In this document: positions 3,340 to 5,096 of the stretch, piece after piece
How positions within the stretch are numbered: the first letter of the stretch is position 1
Layout: every line of letters starts with the position of its first letter
Origin: Candidatus Omnitrophota bacterium
GTDB taxonomy: Bacteria; Omnitrophota; Gorgyraeia; 2-01-FULL-45-10
Direction: 5' to 3'
DNA: 5,096 nt
Assembly: GCA_026387165.1 (NCBI GenBank)
Contig: JAPLMG010000185.1
Span: 1 to 5,096 of the forward strand
Notes under the pieces: generated by a model
Seen by the model: only the letters and a program-made list of their open reading frames with translations
Database searches by the model: none
What the model was told of the DNA's origin: nothing
Program-made: the position numbers and the translations under genes

Positions 3340-5096
3340 ATGCTGAAAAGAAAAAGTTACGCAAAGATAGAGGAATGTTACGAGCTTCCGAATCTCCTGG
3401 AACTCCAGCTTGAGTCCTACAGGGGATTCCTGCAGACGGATGTCGCGAAATCCAAGCGCAAGAATGTAGGGTTGGAGTCCGCATTCAGAGAAGTATTCCC
3501 GATAGAGAATTCCGACGGCGAATATAAGCTGGAATATTTAAGCTACAGTATCGGCAAGCCTAAATATCAGATATATGAATGCCAGAAGCGGGGCATGTCT
3601 TATGCCGCGCCCTTGAAACTGATGCTGCGCTTAAAATCGAAGAAGGAGACTAAGGAGCAGGAAGTCTATCTGGGCGACATCCCTTTGATGACCGATACGG
3701 GGACGTTCATCGTAAACGGCGACGAGAGAGTTGTGGTCAGCCAGCTGCACCGCTCGCCCGGCATATCATTCGAAGAGGAGATGCACCTGACAGGCAAAAA
3801 GATATTCTCGGCAAGGGTCATTCCTTACCGCGGCGCGTGGATAGAGTTCGAAATAGATGTAAACGACGTTCTCTATGTATACATAGACAGAAAGAGAAAA
3901 TTCCTGGCGACGAGTCTACTCAGAGTATTCGGATTTTCCACGGATGAGTCGATAGCGAAAGCCTTTAGCGGCGTAGATAAGCACGAACTTACGAGGCATT
4001 CTCAAGCCGAAAAGCTGATAGGACAGACTTTGGCTCATGATGTTGTTGACAAACAGGCGGACGTTATATTGTCCGAGAAGAATCAGCCCATAACTAAAGA
4101 GCTGGCAGACAAGATATGGGATGCCGGTGTGCGCAATATAGAGGTATTAAGGAATTCGTACCCCGAAATTTTAAATACACTGAAGAAGGATAATAATAAG
4201 ACGAAAGAAGAGGCGGCGCTCGATATATACAGAAAGATGAGGCCCGGAGATCCCCCGACGGCTGAATCGGCCGCTACTTTGGTCGATAAGCTCTTCTTCG
4301 ATATAAAGCGTTATGATCTGGGCGGTGTGGGCCGCCACATGCTGAACCGCAAGCTGGGGATGAAGGTCCCGCTCGAAGAAAGGCTCCTCACCGCGGATAC
4401 ATTGATAAAGGTGATATTGGGATTGATAGCGGTAAAGAACGGCGAGGCCGAGATAGACGATATCGACCATCTTGGCAACAGGCGCGTACGCTGCGTCGGA
4501 GAGTTATTATTGAATCAGATAAGGATAGGCCTCGTAAGAGCCGAAAGGGCATGCCGGGAGAGGATGAACCTCTACGACCTGGCCAACGTAATGCCGCATA
4601 ACCTTTTGAACGCGAAGCTCATCTCCAGCGTTATACGTGATTTCTTCGGACGCAGCCAGCTTTCGCAGTTCATGGATCAGACCAATCCGCTTGCCGAGAT
4701 GACTCATAAGAGGCGCTTGAGCGGGCTGGGGCCCGGCGGCTTAAACAGAGACAGGGCGGGATTCGAAGTCCGTGATGTTCACTATTCGCATTACGGCAGG
4801 CTCTGTCCGATAGAGACTCCGGAAGGACCGAACATCGGACTCATATCAAGCTTGAGCACTTACGGAAAACTTAATGAATTCGGGTTCATCGAGACCCCTT
4901 ACAGAAAAGTGGAAAACGGAAGGGTTACGGATAAGATAGATTATCTCTCGGCGGATATCGAGGATATGTACATCATAGCTCAGGCGAACGCGAAGATCGA
5001 CGCGAAGGGCCATTTCGCGGACGATAAAGTATTCAGCCGGTTCAAAGACGATTTTATCAAGGCATCTCCCAAAGATATACAATACATGGACGTCTC
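3340..5096 (+). CDS. rpoB: DNA-directed RNA polymerase beta subunit, N-terminal part (3' end outside window)
   Basis: The frame is open from the ATG to the right edge: 585 complete codons, perhaps 40-50 percent of the protein. RpoB forms one jaw of RNA polymerase and part of the active site. Early motifs are ELPNLLELQLESYRGFLQ (15-32), the GDIPLMTDTGTFIVNG segment (about 113-128) and NGDERVVVSQLHRSPG. The middle has IYRKMRPGDPPT and LFFDIKRYDLGGVGRHMLNRKL, then the fork-loop/rifampicin region FGRSQLSQFMDQTNPLAEMTHKRR (about 436-459), GLGPGGLNRDRAGFEVRDVH and the strongly conserved CPIETPEGPNIGLIS. The window ends in YMDVS. It lies 154 bases after rplL with a palindromic repeat between; rpoC is expected downstream. 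Isoleucine is mostly ATA. No frameshift is visible. Confidence 0.98.
   Translation, partial: MLKRKSYAKIEECYELPNLLELQLESYRGFLQTDVAKSKRKNVGLESAFREVFPIENSDGEYKLEYLSYSIGKPKYQIYECQKRGMSYAAPLKLMLRLKSKKETKEQEVYLGDIPLMTDTGTFIVNGDERVVVSQLHRSPGISFEEEMHLTGKKIFSARVIPYRGAWIEFEIDVNDVLYVYIDRKRKFLATSLLRVFGFSTDESIAKAFSGVDKHELTRHSQAEKLIGQTLAHDVVDKQADVILSEKNQPITKELADKIWDAGVRNIEVLRNSYPEILNTLKKDNNKTKEEAALDIYRKMRPGDPPTAESAATLVDKLFFDIKRYDLGGVGRHMLNRKLGMKVPLEERLLTADTLIKVILGLIAVKNGEAEIDDIDHLGNRRVRCVGELLLNQIRIGLVRAERACRERMNLYDLANVMPHNLLNAKLISSVIRDFFGRSQLSQFMDQTNPLAEMTHKRRLSGLGPGGLNRDRAGFEVRDVHYSHYGRLCPIETPEGPNIGLISSLSTYGKLNEFGFIETPYRKVENGRVTDKIDYLSADIEDMYIIAQANAKIDAKGHFADDKVFSRFKDDFIKASPKDIQYMDV
4654..4728 (+). other. 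Rifampicin-resistance-determining region of rpoB
   Basis: This stretch codes for residues 439-463, equivalent to E. coli 509-533. Q513, D516, H526, S531 and L533 (E. coli numbering) are all present, as residues 443, 446, 456, 461 and 463. S522 is replaced by Ala. I572 equivalent is also kept in PNIGLIS. On these residues the enzyme looks rifampicin-sensitive, apart from uncertainty about the Ala at 522. Confidence 0.8.

Noticed and set aside
2510..3484. A 324-codon reading frame on the - strand across rplJ, rplL and the start of rpoB
   Set aside because: It lies antisense to three unmistakable genes and runs through the palindromic repeat, giving repeat-derived and low-complexity Ala/Ser stretches; no family is recognisable.

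Overview
The window is a slice of the conserved bacterial transcription/translation cluster in the order secE (3' end only) - nusG - rplK - rplA - rplJ - rplL - rpoB (5' two-fifths or so), all on the + strand. I see no terminator and no convincing promoter, so the genes are probably co-transcribed, with 71, 128, 202, 44, 18 and 154 bases between successive genes. The protein order is ordinary. The unusual content lies between the genes.

Organism: a bacterium using the standard code, with heavy use of ATA for isoleucine and AGG/AGA for arginine. Intergenic repeats of the types starting CGTCATTGCGAGG and TCATACCCGCGAAAGCGGGT, plus protein wording typical of deep-branching Gram-negative-type candidate phyla, suggest something like Candidatus Omnitrophota. 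This is an inference from style, not a proven placement.

Layout: 2-133 is the SecE membrane anchor. 134-204 is a short spacer holding two ribosome-site-plus-ATG modules and a hairpin around the nusG start. 205-732 is nusG. 733-860 holds a hairpin and then eight perfect or near-perfect 9-base CAACAAACA units running to within five bases of the rplK ATG. 861-1292 is rplK. 1293-1494 is almost entirely a 178-base inverted-repeat element with a cloverleaf plan. 1495-2190 is rplA. 2191-2234 is a short A-rich spacer that may belong to rplJ coding sequence. 2235-2753 is rplJ. 2772-3185 is rplL. 3186-3339 contains a second, 69-base palindromic element. 3340 to the window end is rpoB.

How they work together: SecE anchors the protein-export channel; NusG couples RNA polymerase to the leading ribosome or to Rho; L11, L1, L10 and L7/L12 build the ribosomal stalks that recruit and activate translation factors; RpoB is the beta subunit of RNA polymerase.

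I do not see a new protein-coding system. The best candidates for something undescribed are (a) two intergenic elements whose left and right arms differ at paired positions that compensate each other, which points to conservation of the folded form; (b) a minisatellite used as the SD-less leader of rplK; and (c) start-site structure at nusG and rplJ.
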